Positions 1 through 6,145 are shown, counted from the stretch's first letter. The stretch is DNA of 6,274 nucleotides from Desulfosarcina sp. (GCA_018224455.1 JAGTUY010000543.1:1-6274), one strand, 5' to 3'. The notes: a model not told the origin generated them from the letters alone. A program made the numbers and translations.

Positions 1-704
1 AGGGGCGTTTTGAAATCGCGGACGGAGGGACACTTTTTCTTGATGAAATCGGAGAGCTTTCCTCGGCCTTGCAGGTGAAACTGCTTCGTGTCCTGCAGGA
101 GCGAGTGGTCGAGCGGGTGGGCGGCGTCAAGGCGGTTCCCATCAACATCCGACTCATTGCGGCGACCAATAAATCCCTGAAGGAAGAGGTCGCCAAGGGG
201 AATTTCCGGGAAGATCTGTTTTATCGGCTCAACGTGGTTCCGATCACCCTGCCGTCTCTGCGTGAACGGCTTGAGGACATCCGGCCGTTGGTCGGACATT
301 TCATAGCCAAATACAGCGGCGAGCGTAACATGGGTTCGCCGGTGACCGGGATTGATCGGGAAGTGGAGAGACTGTTTTACGAATATGACTGGCCGGGAAA
401 TGTAAGGGAATTGGAAAATGTCATCGAGCGGGCGGTCGTGCTGAGTCCGGAGGAGATCATTCAGGTGTCTGATCTACCCAAAGACTTTATCGACAATGCC
501 CACAGCACCCTGCATATGGACGGTATCCCTGTGGATGCGAATTTGTACGAGACCCTGGCGCTGGTGGAAAAGAACATGATTGTCCGGGCCTTGAAAAAAG
601 CCAATTACATACAGGCCCACGCGGCAGAGCTGTTGGGAATCGGCAAAAGCGGATTGAATCAGAAAATCAAAAAACACAAACTGTTCATGAGGGACAAAGG
701 CTAA
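1..704 (+). CDS. Sigma-54-dependent transcriptional activator (NtrC family), C-terminal part
   Basis: This is the 3' part of a bacterial enhancer-binding protein. Such proteins hydrolyse ATP to remodel the sigma-54 RNA polymerase closed complex. The reading frame is open from position 3 to the TAA at 702-704, giving 233 visible residues. The AAA+ core is entered just after where the sigma-54-contacting GAFTGA loop should lie, so that loop and Walker A are outside the window. Visible in order are Walker B (TLFLDEIGEL, residues 10-19), sensor I (LIAATN, ending near residue 56), the arginine-finger region REDLFYRLN (69-77), sensor II WPGNVRELE (130-138) and a Fis-type helix-turn-helix near 198-226 (AAELLGIGKSGLNQKIKKHK). 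A receiver domain would be N-terminal and cannot be seen, so response-regulator status is likely but unproven. The target genes are unknown. Its stop codon overlaps that of the convergent TPR gene. Confidence 0.95.
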   Translation, partial: GRFEIADGGTLFLDEIGELSSALQVKLLRVLQERVVERVGGVKAVPINIRLIAATNKSLKEEVAKGNFREDLFYRLNVVPITLPSLRERLEDIRPLVGHFIAKYSGERNMGSPVTGIDREVERLFYEYDWPGNVRELENVIERAVVLSPEEIIQVSDLPKDFIDNAHSTLHMDGIPVDANLYETLALVEKNMIVRALKKANYIQAHAAELLGIGKSGLNQKIKKHKLFMRDKG

Positions 705-1387
705 GGGCTGACTTTCTCCCTCACCAGGTCGCCATACATGCTCTCCGGGAAATCGTTTAAGAGCTGCTGATACATGGCGGCTCCCTTCTCCTTCTCGCCG
801 GCGGCCTCATAAAGCCATGCCAGATTGAAAAGCGCACCGCTTTTCAAGGTCTTCTCATTGTCTGCCGAAATCATTTCAAAAAAGTGAATGGACCGAGGGT
901 ATTCCGCTTTTAGAATGAAGGCATACGCAAGTCCGCTCAGCACGATGTTTTTCACTGCCGGGGATTGGTTAAAATTATCCAGCGCATGGGTATACATGGC
1001 AATGGCGGTATCCGCGTCCCCGGCATGGTAGCTGATGTCCCCGTATATGATCCGGGCGATTTTTGCTGCGTTTTTCGAACCATATTGATCAAAAATGTCA
1101 TCAAAATCGGTCTTTACTTGGTCATAAGCCGTTTGGGGATTGGTGTCCTGAAGCGCGGTTGAATATTTGGCCACCGCTTTTTCAACCCGTTCGGAGGCCC
1201 GGTTTTCATTCCAGTGGGAAATTTGCCGCGTTGTGACAAGGGCCAGAAGCAGTGAAAAAAGGATCCCCGTACTGATCAGAATGATTTTCAAATTGGACCG
1301 TCCAAAGGCGATCAGTTTTCCCGAAAAGGTAATGAACTGATCGGGCTCTTTCAGAAGCTGTTTTCGCGTTGCTGCGCCTTTGGCCAT
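701..1387 (-). CDS. Membrane-anchored tetratricopeptide-repeat protein (YfgM-like)
   Basis: The product is 228 residues, starting at the ATG at 1387-1385 and ending in TAG at 703-701. The frame is open further upstream to 1456, but the chosen ATG forms a TAATG junction with the kinase stop and has a G-rich ribosome site (GGGGGA, 1396-1391). The N-terminus is short and basic. One hydrophobic segment at about residues 34-52 (KIILISTGILFSLLLALV) suggests a single inner-membrane anchor with the rest in the periplasm. The C-terminal part is helical, with TPR-like units near 108-141, 147-178 and 184-217 (for example ALFNLAWLYEAAGEKEKG). The layout resembles YfgM, a periplasmic partner of the SecYEG translocon, so an envelope scaffold or chaperone role is plausible. 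A precise function is not shown by the sequence. Translational coupling to the kinase is likely. Confidence 0.85.
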   Translation of the reverse strand: MAKGAATRKQLLKEPDQFITFSGKLIAFGRSNLKIILISTGILFSLLLALVTTRQISHWNENRASERVEKAVAKYSTALQDTNPQTAYDQVKTDFDDIFDQYGSKNAAKIARIIYGDISYHAGDADTAIAMYTHALDNFNQSPAVKNIVLSGLAYAFILKAEYPRSIHFFEMISADNEKTLKSGALFNLAWLYEAAGEKEKGAAMYQQLLNDFPESMYGDLVREKVSP

Positions 1388-2376
1388 TATTCCCCCATTA
1401 TCTTTTTGATTCGAATCCATCCCTCCTCGGGGATGTCGGCACCGACCACCTGACATACCTCATATCCGCATGCCGAAGCAAGTCTGCCGCATTTTTCATG
1501 GGTATATCCCTTTACCAGTCCAAATAAAAAACCGGACGCCCAGAGATCCCCGGCGCCAGTCGTGTCAATTGCCGTTCCTGTGCCCAAGGCCGGGATGCGG
1601 CAAACACGATTTTCATGTTGGATGTAGCTTCCCCTGGCGCCGACTTTCAGGACGGCCATGTTGACATGTCGGGCCAATCGGGCCAGTGCGCGAGCGTCGT
1701 CGTTAACTCCGGTATAGGCCAGGGCTTCGTCTTCATTGGCGATAAGGATGTCAACATACGCTTCGATCAGCTCCTCGAGAATGGCCTTGGACTGCTCGAC
1801 GACGGTGAAGCTGGCCAGGTCCAGAGAAACCAATGCCCCGGCATTTTTCGCGGCTTTCAACGACGCCGTCATTAACCCGGGATTGAACAGCAGGTATCCC
1901 TCCATGTGAACCACGGCACTATCCGCAAAGCATTCCTTTGTGATCTCTTCGGGTTGGGTGTCTGCCGATGCTCCCAAGTAAGTGATCATGGTGCGTTGGG
2001 CATCGGGGGTGACGATGGAAAGCACCCGGCCGGTGGGAAGTGACGATGTCATCAATAACGGTTCTACCCCCCGTTCAGCCAGGGCGTTTTCAAAAAATTG
2101 TCCGGTATCGTCGTCTCCACGTTTGCCGACGAAGCGGGCTTGGCCGCCCAAGCGTCCGATCCCCACAGCCGTGTTGCATGCCGATCCACCCGGCACAACG
2201 ATGGGTTTGCTTGACGCCTGGCTCAGGATCTTTTCCAGGTCCGGCATGGCAACAAGGGTCATGCCGCCTTTTTTAACACCCATGCGGCGGATAAATTCAT
2301 CGTTTTCGTTGACCAGTATGTCTACCAGCGCGGAACCGAGGCCAACGATCCGGGTTTTGCCTGGTTGCAGTTTCAA
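1387..2376 (-). CDS. PfkB-family carbohydrate/nucleoside kinase (adenosine-kinase-like)
   Basis: The product is 329 residues of the ribokinase/PfkB fold, cytosolic ATP-dependent kinases that phosphorylate sugars or nucleosides. The first PfkB signature region lies at about residues 63-88 (GGSACNTAVGIGRLGG followed by VGKRGDDD). The second, DTTGAGDLWASGF, is at 271-283 and contains the catalytic-base Asp277 and the anion-hole glycines. NEDE (214-217) and KVGARG (244-249) are further family motifs. The YLGAS stretch in the middle resembles adenosine-kinase-type members, but the substrate cannot be fixed by eye. The start is a TTG at 2376-2374, with AAGGAG five bases upstream. An ATG at 2442 would add 22 residues, overlap the SH3 gene by 41 bases and precede the family's normal N-terminal strand (RIVGLGSALVDIL). 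The TAA stop shares one base with the next ATG. Confidence 0.93.
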   Translation of the reverse strand: MKLQPGKTRIVGLGSALVDILVNENDEFIRRMGVKKGGMTLVAMPDLEKILSQASSKPIVVPGGSACNTAVGIGRLGGQARFVGKRGDDDTGQFFENALAERGVEPLLMTSSLPTGRVLSIVTPDAQRTMITYLGASADTQPEEITKECFADSAVVHMEGYLLFNPGLMTASLKAAKNAGALVSLDLASFTVVEQSKAILEELIEAYVDILIANEDEALAYTGVNDDARALARLARHVNMAVLKVGARGSYIQHENRVCRIPALGTGTAIDTTGAGDLWASGFLFGLVKGYTHEKCGRLASACGYEVCQVVGADIPEEGWIRIKKIMGE

Positions 2377-2381
2377 ACCGA

Positions 2382-2387
2382 CTCCTT
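2382..2387 (-). promoter_or_regulatory. Ribosome binding site fixing the TTG start of the kinase
   Basis: AAGGAG on the minus strand lies 5 bases before TTG (2376-2374). No comparable site precedes the upstream ATG at 2442. This site therefore decides the start and keeps the kinase from overlapping the SH3 gene. Confidence 0.75.
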
Positions 2388-2401
2388 GGTTAACCGGGCC
2401 G

Positions 2402-2839
2402 CTACCAGACCAGAGAACGATGAATCCATCCCTTGTCGCCATCCGCGTGGATCACCTGGAGCCAGTCCCCTTTTGTTTCCAGTACTTTAAAGGGAACGCC
2501 GCTGTCCACGGTAAATTGGATATCGTTGTCGGTCCCGGGCCCTGAACGGACATTGCACTTATCGAGAATCACAATCACGCTTTTGATGTCGGCGAGAAGG
2601 GAGTTGTGAATCCATCCGCGATCCCCTTCGAAATCCTCGAACAGGCACCAACTGCCTTGCTTTTTGACCACCTTCAAGGGATGATATTTTTCAACCTGCC
2701 AGATGACCGCATCGCTGGTATCCGGCCCGGATCGAATATTGGCGATATCGGTGCTTACACTCAACCGCTCCGCCCAAACAAGATCCGCGCCGGCAAAGAC
2801 CAAAAGACATGCCAAAACAATCGGAATTGATTTATTCAT
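2402..2839 (-). CDS. Secreted protein with two bacterial SH3 (SH3b) domains
   Basis: The product is 145 residues. It starts MNKSIPIVLACLLVFAGADL, a typical Sec signal peptide, with likely signal peptidase I cleavage after VWA at residue 23. An early LAC triplet is a poor lipobox because hydrophobic residues continue after it. The mature protein is two tandem SH3b domains, at about 24-82 and 85-145. Each has a NxRSGP motif (NIRSGP and NVRSGPG) and each ends in GWIHxSL (GDRGWIHNSLL and GDKGWIHRSLV). Such domains usually bind peptidoglycan or envelope proteins, so a periplasmic role is inferred. No catalytic domain is present. The ATG at 2839 is chosen because it puts the signal peptide at the N-terminus, although its ribosome site is weak. 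An ATG at 2893 or a TTG at 2917 would add a non-hydrophobic leader of 18 or 26 residues. Confidence 0.85.
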   Translation of the reverse strand: MNKSIPIVLACLLVFAGADLVWAERLSVSTDIANIRSGPDTSDAVIWQVEKYHPLKVVKKQGSWCLFEDFEGDRGWIHNSLLADIKSVIVILDKCNVRSGPGTDNDIQFTVDSGVPFKVLETKGDWLQVIHADGDKGWIHRSLVW

Positions 2840-2909
2840 TGTCGAAAGTTGTCTATCGTCGATCGTGTCCCGTGCATCAGGGAGAATCTTCATCCACGCA
2901 GGCCATCCA

Positions 2910-3599
2910 TTACGCAATGTTGGGCTTGACCTGTACCATCAGCTTTCGGGCCAACCCCCGTCCAAGCACGATGCGTTTATAATCGACACCAACCACCAGC
3001 TGCCCCTGCCCGGAATTGGTGATCACGTCGACTTCATCACCCATTCGAAGGCCCATGGCCATCAAGCGTGCCCGCGCCATGGGGCCGCCGTCCAGCCGGG
3101 CGATCACCAGCCGCTCCCCTTTTGGCGCGTCGGAAAGCGGGAGCAGTTTTCGGCGCTGTGACATACATTGCGCACAGATGCCGTACATCTCCATTTTATG
3201 CTGGAGCAGGTGGAAACCGTGACGCTCTGCAACCTGAACCTGGAGCGCCTCCAGCCCAGGGTCCTCAAATTCCACGATCGATCCACATTTGGCGCAGACC
3301 ATGTGGTCATGATGCTGACCCAGGTGCAGGTGTTCATACAGAATTTCACCGCTGTCGAATTGCTGTTTGCTGGCGAATCCATACTGACACATCAGTTTCA
3401 ACGTGTCACGGACAAATTCCGGATCCAAATGCAGATTCAGCTCGTTGAGCCGTTCGATCATCTGCGCCGAGGAGACATGACCATCGGTCTGCATAAAGGC
3501 CTCCATGACCGCAAACCGATCTTCGAAGTCGGTGAGTTGATCCTGTTTGAACAGCTTGCAGAACTGTTCTTTTTCCTGTTTGTGAAGTGTTTGCGGCAT
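2910..3599 (-). CDS. Fur-family metal-dependent regulator fused to a C-terminal FeoA domain
   Basis: The product is 229 residues, against about 140-150 for a normal Fur. Residues 1-150 are Fur-like: an N-terminal winged-helix region (about 25-90) followed by a metal-binding dimerisation domain. That domain carries HLHLGQHHDH (90-99), VCAKCG with Cys102 and Cys105, and a second ICAQC with Cys142 and Cys145, matching a structural zinc site plus regulatory His ligands. Residues about 155-229 form a FeoA (SH3-like) domain, with RLDGGPMARARLMAMGLRMG and GVDYKRIVLGRGLARKLMV. FeoA is normally a free partner of the iron transporter FeoB, or the C-terminal domain of DtxR-type repressors. The protein is therefore probably a cytosolic metal-responsive DNA-binding regulator. 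The helix that normally reads ATVYRTL is here PEFVRDTL, lacking the Tyr-Arg pair. The start is ATG at 3599 with TTAAGG 7 bases upstream. No feo transporter gene or clear Fur box is visible. Confidence 0.9.
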   Translation of the reverse strand: MPQTLHKQEKEQFCKLFKQDQLTDFEDRFAVMEAFMQTDGHVSSAQMIERLNELNLHLDPEFVRDTLKLMCQYGFASKQQFDSGEILYEHLHLGQHHDHMVCAKCGSIVEFEDPGLEALQVQVAERHGFHLLQHKMEMYGICAQCMSQRRKLLPLSDAPKGERLVIARLDGGPMARARLMAMGLRMGDEVDVITNSGQGQLVVGVDYKRIVLGRGLARKLMVQVKPNIA

Positions 3600-3657
3600 G
3601 GCTTGACCTTAACGAGACGAAGGAAAATAGTGCCAGGACTCAATCCGGTTCATGGTC

Positions 3658-3903
3658 TCATGCCGGTCCGGGGATGGTATAGGTGGTGCACGACCCGGAA
3701 CTGCAGGTCCGCGTCTGGGCATTGGAATCGGCAGGCTGGCCGGAGCCACCGCCGGTTACCGTGTGGCTGGTGGTGGACAGGATGCGTTCCAGGTTGCCGG
3801 AACCGCAACCGGAACAGGCCATTTCCATCTCCTCTTGCTTGTTCATCACCAGAATTTCCATGTATTTTTCACAGTCAAGGCATTTGAATTCAAAAATAGG
3901 CAT
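3658..3903 (-). CDS. FmdB-family zinc-ribbon protein
   Basis: This small protein has 81 residues and begins MPIFEFKCLDCEKYMEIL, the hallmark start of FmdB/CxxC regulatory-type proteins. Two knuckles, Cys8-Cys11 (CLDC) and Cys30-Cys33 (CSGC), form the zinc ribbon. The low-complexity tail from about residue 46 is rich in Ser, Thr and Gly and ends with a Cys-rich CSSGSC segment. FmdB was named for a putative regulator of formamidase. Most members have no proven role, and nothing here ties this copy to amide metabolism. The start is ATG 3903-3901 with a strong AAAAGGAG site six bases upstream. The frame is open back to an ATG at 3981 overlapping the recN stop, but family alignment and the ribosome site rule that out. 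It lies 74 nt after recN and 58 nt before the Fur-FeoA gene. Confidence 0.9.
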   Translation of the reverse strand: MPIFEFKCLDCEKYMEILVMNKQEEMEMACSGCGSGNLERILSTTSHTVTGGGSGQPADSNAQTRTCSSGSCTTYTIPGPA

Positions 3904-3931
3904 CTCGCGCTCCTTTTGGAAAAATTGTCTA

Positions 3932-3960
3932 AACTTTGAACATCGTCCTGAAATTGTCAA
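3932..3960 (-). promoter_or_regulatory. Possible promoter in front of the FmdB-like gene
   Basis: In the 74-nt gap after recN the minus strand has a perfect -35 hexamer TTGACA (3960-3955). At 17-bp spacing there is only a poor -10 match, AAAGTT (3937-3932). The octamer GACAATTT occurs at 3958-3951, overlapping the -35, and again at 3929-3922. The site could give the downstream genes some expression independent of recN, but the weak -10 makes this tentative. Confidence 0.3.
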
Positions 3961-3977
3961 GCGACGGTTGCTTTCCA

Positions 3978-5675
3978 TCATCGCTCCATCAGGGACCGGG
4001 CATGTTCCAAGGCGGTCCGGCTGACAATTTCGCCGCCCAGCATGCGGGCGATCTCTTGGATCCGTCCTTCCTGGTCCATCGGCCGGATGGTGGTGGTGGT
4101 GCGGCCGTTTTTAACCTGTTTTTCAATATAGTAATGCTGATCACCGAACCGGGCGATCTGGGGAAGATGGGTGATACAGATAAGCTGGTGCTTTTTAGAT
4201 AGGGCTTCCAGTTTTTTCCCCACGACGTCGGCCACGGCGCCTCCGATACCGGCATCCACCTCGTCGAAAATAATAGTACCCACTGCGTCGGTTTCCGCCA
4301 GGATGGCCTTCAGCGCCAGCACCACCCGGGAGAGTTCCCCGCCTGAGGCGATGGATGCAAGGGGCTTCAACGATTCACCCACATTGGGGGCGATCATGAA
4401 CGCAGCCTGATCGATACCCGTGGCCGACAGCAAGTTGTCGTCTACACGAAGCCATGGAGATGCAGGTTTGCTGCAAGGCAGCGGGGAAAGGCTGACATTG
4501 AACCGGGTGCCGGCCATCTTCAGGTCTGCCAGTTCCTTTTCCACGGATTCGGCAAAATCCGCGGCCGCCTCTTTTCTTGCTTTAGACAAACGCCGGGCCA
4601 GGCGCGACACCTGATCGTAATAGTCATTCAGCTGCGTTTCACTGCGCTGGATGTCATCATCAATAACCGTCGTGGCGGCTAAAGCCGCTTCAATGGCATC
4701 ACGCTTTTGGAAAAGGGTCTCCATGGAGCCCCCGTATTTTCGCTTCAACTTGTTGATCAGATCCAATCGGGTTTCCACGGACTCAAGCCGATCCGATTGG
4801 GTGTCTAAATGTCCCAGGTAGGTCCGCAAGGTGTCCGTCACATCCTCCAGGCCGAAAAGGTGGTCTGCAAGGCGCTGGACCCCGGCCTTCAGTCCCTCAT
4901 CTATATCGGCTGCCTTTTCCAGGCTTTTACGAACTTCACCCAGTTGTTCCAGAATGGCGCCATCGGCCCCGTGCAGGGTTTCGATAGCAGAAAAAACCGA
5001 CTGGTGGAGGGACTCGGCGTGCTTGAGCCGCAAACGTTCTTTTTCCAGGGATTCGTCCTCGTCAGGCATGATATCAGCATTGGCAATCTCCTCTGCCTGG
5101 TACCGGAGCAGGTCCATCTCCTTATCCTGATTTTTTTTCTTCTCTTTGAGGGATTGAAGTGCCTGGACCAGGGGGACGATCTTTCCATGCAGGTCCGATA
5201 CCTGTCGCACCCGTGGTGAAAGAGCGCCAAAACGATCCAATATTGCCAGATGGGTCTCTTCTCTGAGCAGTCCCTGGTGGACATGCTGACCTGAAATACT
5301 GGCCAGGTCCGCGGTGATGGATGTCAGCATCTGCATGGTCGCCATACGGTCATTGATATAGATGCGATGCCGATCGTTGCCGGCGATGATTCTTCGCACC
5401 AGCAGGCCATTATTGGGATCATAGCCGTTTTCAGCCATGATTGCAGCGGCGGTGGATCCCTCGGGGACATCGAAAAAAGCAGACAATTCCGCGGTTTCAT
5501 AACCGTCCCGGATCATCCTGGCATTGACCCGGGATCCCAGCAACAGGTTCACCGCGTTGATGATGATGGATTTGCCGGCGCCGGTTTCTCCGCTCAAAAT
5601 GGTCAATCCACCTTCGAAGCGGATATTCAGGTCGTCGATAATGGCAAAATTCTTGATTAACAGCTCTTTGAGCAT
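3978..5675 (-). CDS. recN: DNA repair protein RecN
   Basis: The product is a complete 565-residue SMC-like ATPase (E. coli RecN is 553 residues) that acts at DNA double-strand breaks early in recombinational repair. The N-terminus reads MLKELLIKNFAIIDDLNI, followed by Walker A GETGAGKS at 29-36. ISGQHVHQGLL follows near residues 127-137. A long charged coiled-coil region spans about 150-375, including LKRKYG near the turn. The C-terminal ATPase half carries the ABC signature ASGGELSRV (443-451), Walker B TIIFDEVDAG (467-476) and ITHLPQIA (501-508). The start is ATG 5675-5673 with AGAGG seven bases upstream. A TTG at 5699 would only add eight unrelated residues. The stop is TGA at 3980-3978. 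A recognisable sigma-70-type promoter lies about 50 bases upstream. I could not find a convincing LexA operator, so SOS control is unproven. All ATPase motifs are intact. Confidence 0.98.
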   Translation of the reverse strand: MLKELLIKNFAIIDDLNIRFEGGLTILSGETGAGKSIIINAVNLLLGSRVNARMIRDGYETAELSAFFDVPEGSTAAAIMAENGYDPNNGLLVRRIIAGNDRHRIYINDRMATMQMLTSITADLASISGQHVHQGLLREETHLAILDRFGALSPRVRQVSDLHGKIVPLVQALQSLKEKKKNQDKEMDLLRYQAEEIANADIMPDEDESLEKERLRLKHAESLHQSVFSAIETLHGADGAILEQLGEVRKSLEKAADIDEGLKAGVQRLADHLFGLEDVTDTLRTYLGHLDTQSDRLESVETRLDLINKLKRKYGGSMETLFQKRDAIEAALAATTVIDDDIQRSETQLNDYYDQVSRLARRLSKARKEAAADFAESVEKELADLKMAGTRFNVSLSPLPCSKPASPWLRVDDNLLSATGIDQAAFMIAPNVGESLKPLASIASGGELSRVVLALKAILAETDAVGTIIFDEVDAGIGGAVADVVGKKLEALSKKHQLICITHLPQIARFGDQHYYIEKQVKNGRTTTTIRPMDQEGRIQEIARMLGGEIVSRTALEHARSLMER

Positions 5676-5726
5676 GTGCACGCCTCTAAAGGGTCGCAAT
5701 CGTTAATGGTACAACAAATCGCTCCC

Positions 5727-5755
5727 ATCATAAAAAAGGCAACCGAGGGAAGCAA
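5727..5755 (-). promoter_or_regulatory. Probable sigma-70-type promoter of recN
   Basis: On the minus strand TTGCTT (5755-5750) is followed after exactly 17 bp by TATGAT (5732-5727), a 5 of 6 match to the -10 consensus. Transcription would start near 5720 and leave a leader of about 45 nt before the recN ATG at 5675, with the AGAGG ribosome site at 5687-5683 inside it. The -35 matches only TTG of the consensus. No other gene lies between this site and recN. Confidence 0.6.
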
Positions 5756-5808
5756 GCATTATCGTAAGGACGGATGGGACAACAGGGGGTGGATGATATC
5801 GTCGATTG

Positions 5809-5835
5809 ATTATTCAGGATATCCTGTGATTTCAA
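5809..5835 (-). promoter_or_regulatory. Possible upstream promoter with a palindromic operator-like spacer
   Basis: On the minus strand TTGAAA (5835-5830, 5 of 6 to the -35 consensus) and AATAAT (5814-5809, 5 of 6 to the -10) are separated by 15 bp, which is shorter than ideal. The perfect 12-bp palindrome CAGGATATCCTG (5815-5826) fills most of that spacer and abuts the -10. This is where a repressor dimer would block polymerase. It is a second candidate start for recN, with a leader of about 130 nt. This is inference only. Confidence 0.25.
5815..5826. repeat. Perfect 12-bp palindrome CAGGATATCCTG
   Basis: The two 6-base arms are exact reverse complements with no spacer, a shape typical of a dimeric protein's binding site. 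A second GATATC core sits 23 bp away at 5795-5800, within a 10-of-12 palindrome at 5792-5803. The site does not match the E. coli LexA pattern CTGT-N8-ACAG. Confidence 0.6.
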
Positions 5836-5905
5836 GGATTCTTTCATAAAGTGGGCACGGGTGTGGACATCCCCGAATCCGATAATGGCGCCCTTGGCCT
5901 CAGGG

Positions 5906-5925
5906 CCCGGCGTCCGGATGCCCGG
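5906..5925. repeat. GC-rich imperfect palindrome
   Basis: CCCGGCGTCCGGATGCCCGG matches its own reverse complement at 16 of 20 positions around a TCCGGA core. It lies in the stretch without a confident gene upstream of recN. It has no adjoining T-run and so is not a terminator. It may simply reflect the coding-like composition of this segment. Confidence 0.35.
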
Positions 5926-6102
5926 TGTCCAGAAAGGCTGAAGCGTGAGCCCCATGGATCCGCTAAGCTGATGGTGTAGCCGTGCGCCGATGGTTCTTCT
6001 AACCGCCAGTGGCCAGTCGTTTGTCTGGTTTTTCGGGTTGAAGTTTTGCAACGAGGTGCTATACTCCAAATCAAGGCAATGGAATTCTCATCCTGATCAA
6101 TC

Positions 6103-6122
6103 AACGGCGACAGCCGGCCGTT
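6103..6122 (-). other. Hairpin, 6-bp stem and 8-nt loop
   Basis: AACGGC (6103-6108) and GCCGTT (6117-6122) are exact inverted repeats with an 8-base GC-rich loop. It lies 57 bases or more past the stop of the partial minus-strand gene. There is no clear U-tract in the minus-strand transcript, so a Rho-independent terminator is not supported. It may stabilise a 3' end. Confidence 0.4.
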
Positions 6123-6145
6123 TCTGTGCGCTCAGCCCATATTGT

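Larger units (their letters stand above)
5728..6069 (-). pseudogene. Possible decayed or undescribed small coding frame (weak)
   Basis: The frame is open from a TTG at 6069 to a TGA at 5730-5728, encoding at most 113 residues. The middle part (about 6020-5850) reads smoothly, for example QPFWTPGIRTPGPEAKGAII and then GFGDVHTRAH. My hand count gives G or C in the third position of about two thirds of its codons. Against a real intact gene: there is no ribosome site, the start is poor, the last 30 or so residues are low-quality sequence, and the end runs into the recN promoter. I recognise no family. It could be the eroded 3' end of a gene, possibly frameshifted upstream, or chance. Confidence 0.2.

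Noticed and set aside
640..700. Intrinsic terminator for the TPR gene inside the activator coding end
   Set aside because: The minus strand has T-rich runs here, but no stable GC-rich stem precedes them.
1982..2545. 187-codon open frame on the plus strand
   Set aside because: It lies antisense to the kinase and SH3 genes, whose family motifs are clear. Its own translation is Pro/Arg/Ser-rich with no domain and no ribosome site.
2815..2817. Lipobox Cys in the SH3 protein signal peptide
   Set aside because: The VLAC cysteine lies mid-way through the hydrophobic core and hydrophobic residues continue after it. VWA at residue 23 is a better signal peptidase I site.
3600..3657. Sigma-54-type promoter (TGGCAC on the minus strand) upstream of the Fur-FeoA gene
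   Set aside because: There is no GC dinucleotide at the required spacing for the -12 element, so only half of the motif is present.
3168..3887. 239-codon open frame on the plus strand
   Set aside because: It is antisense to the Fur-FeoA and FmdB genes. Its translation shows no family features.
3904..3981. N-terminally extended FmdB protein starting at the ATG overlapping the recN stop
   Set aside because: FmdB proteins begin at MPIFEFKC, and a strong AAAAGGAG sits just before that ATG. The extension has no family similarity.
4809..5219. Plus-strand open frames inside recN
   Set aside because: They are shadows of the recN coiled-coil region, with low-complexity, arginine- or serine-rich translations.
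5676..5835. LexA box upstream of recN
   Set aside because: Neither CTGT-N8-ACAG, GAAC-N4-GTTC nor the Geobacter-type GGTT...ACC pattern is present. The palindrome at 5815-5826 has a different shape.
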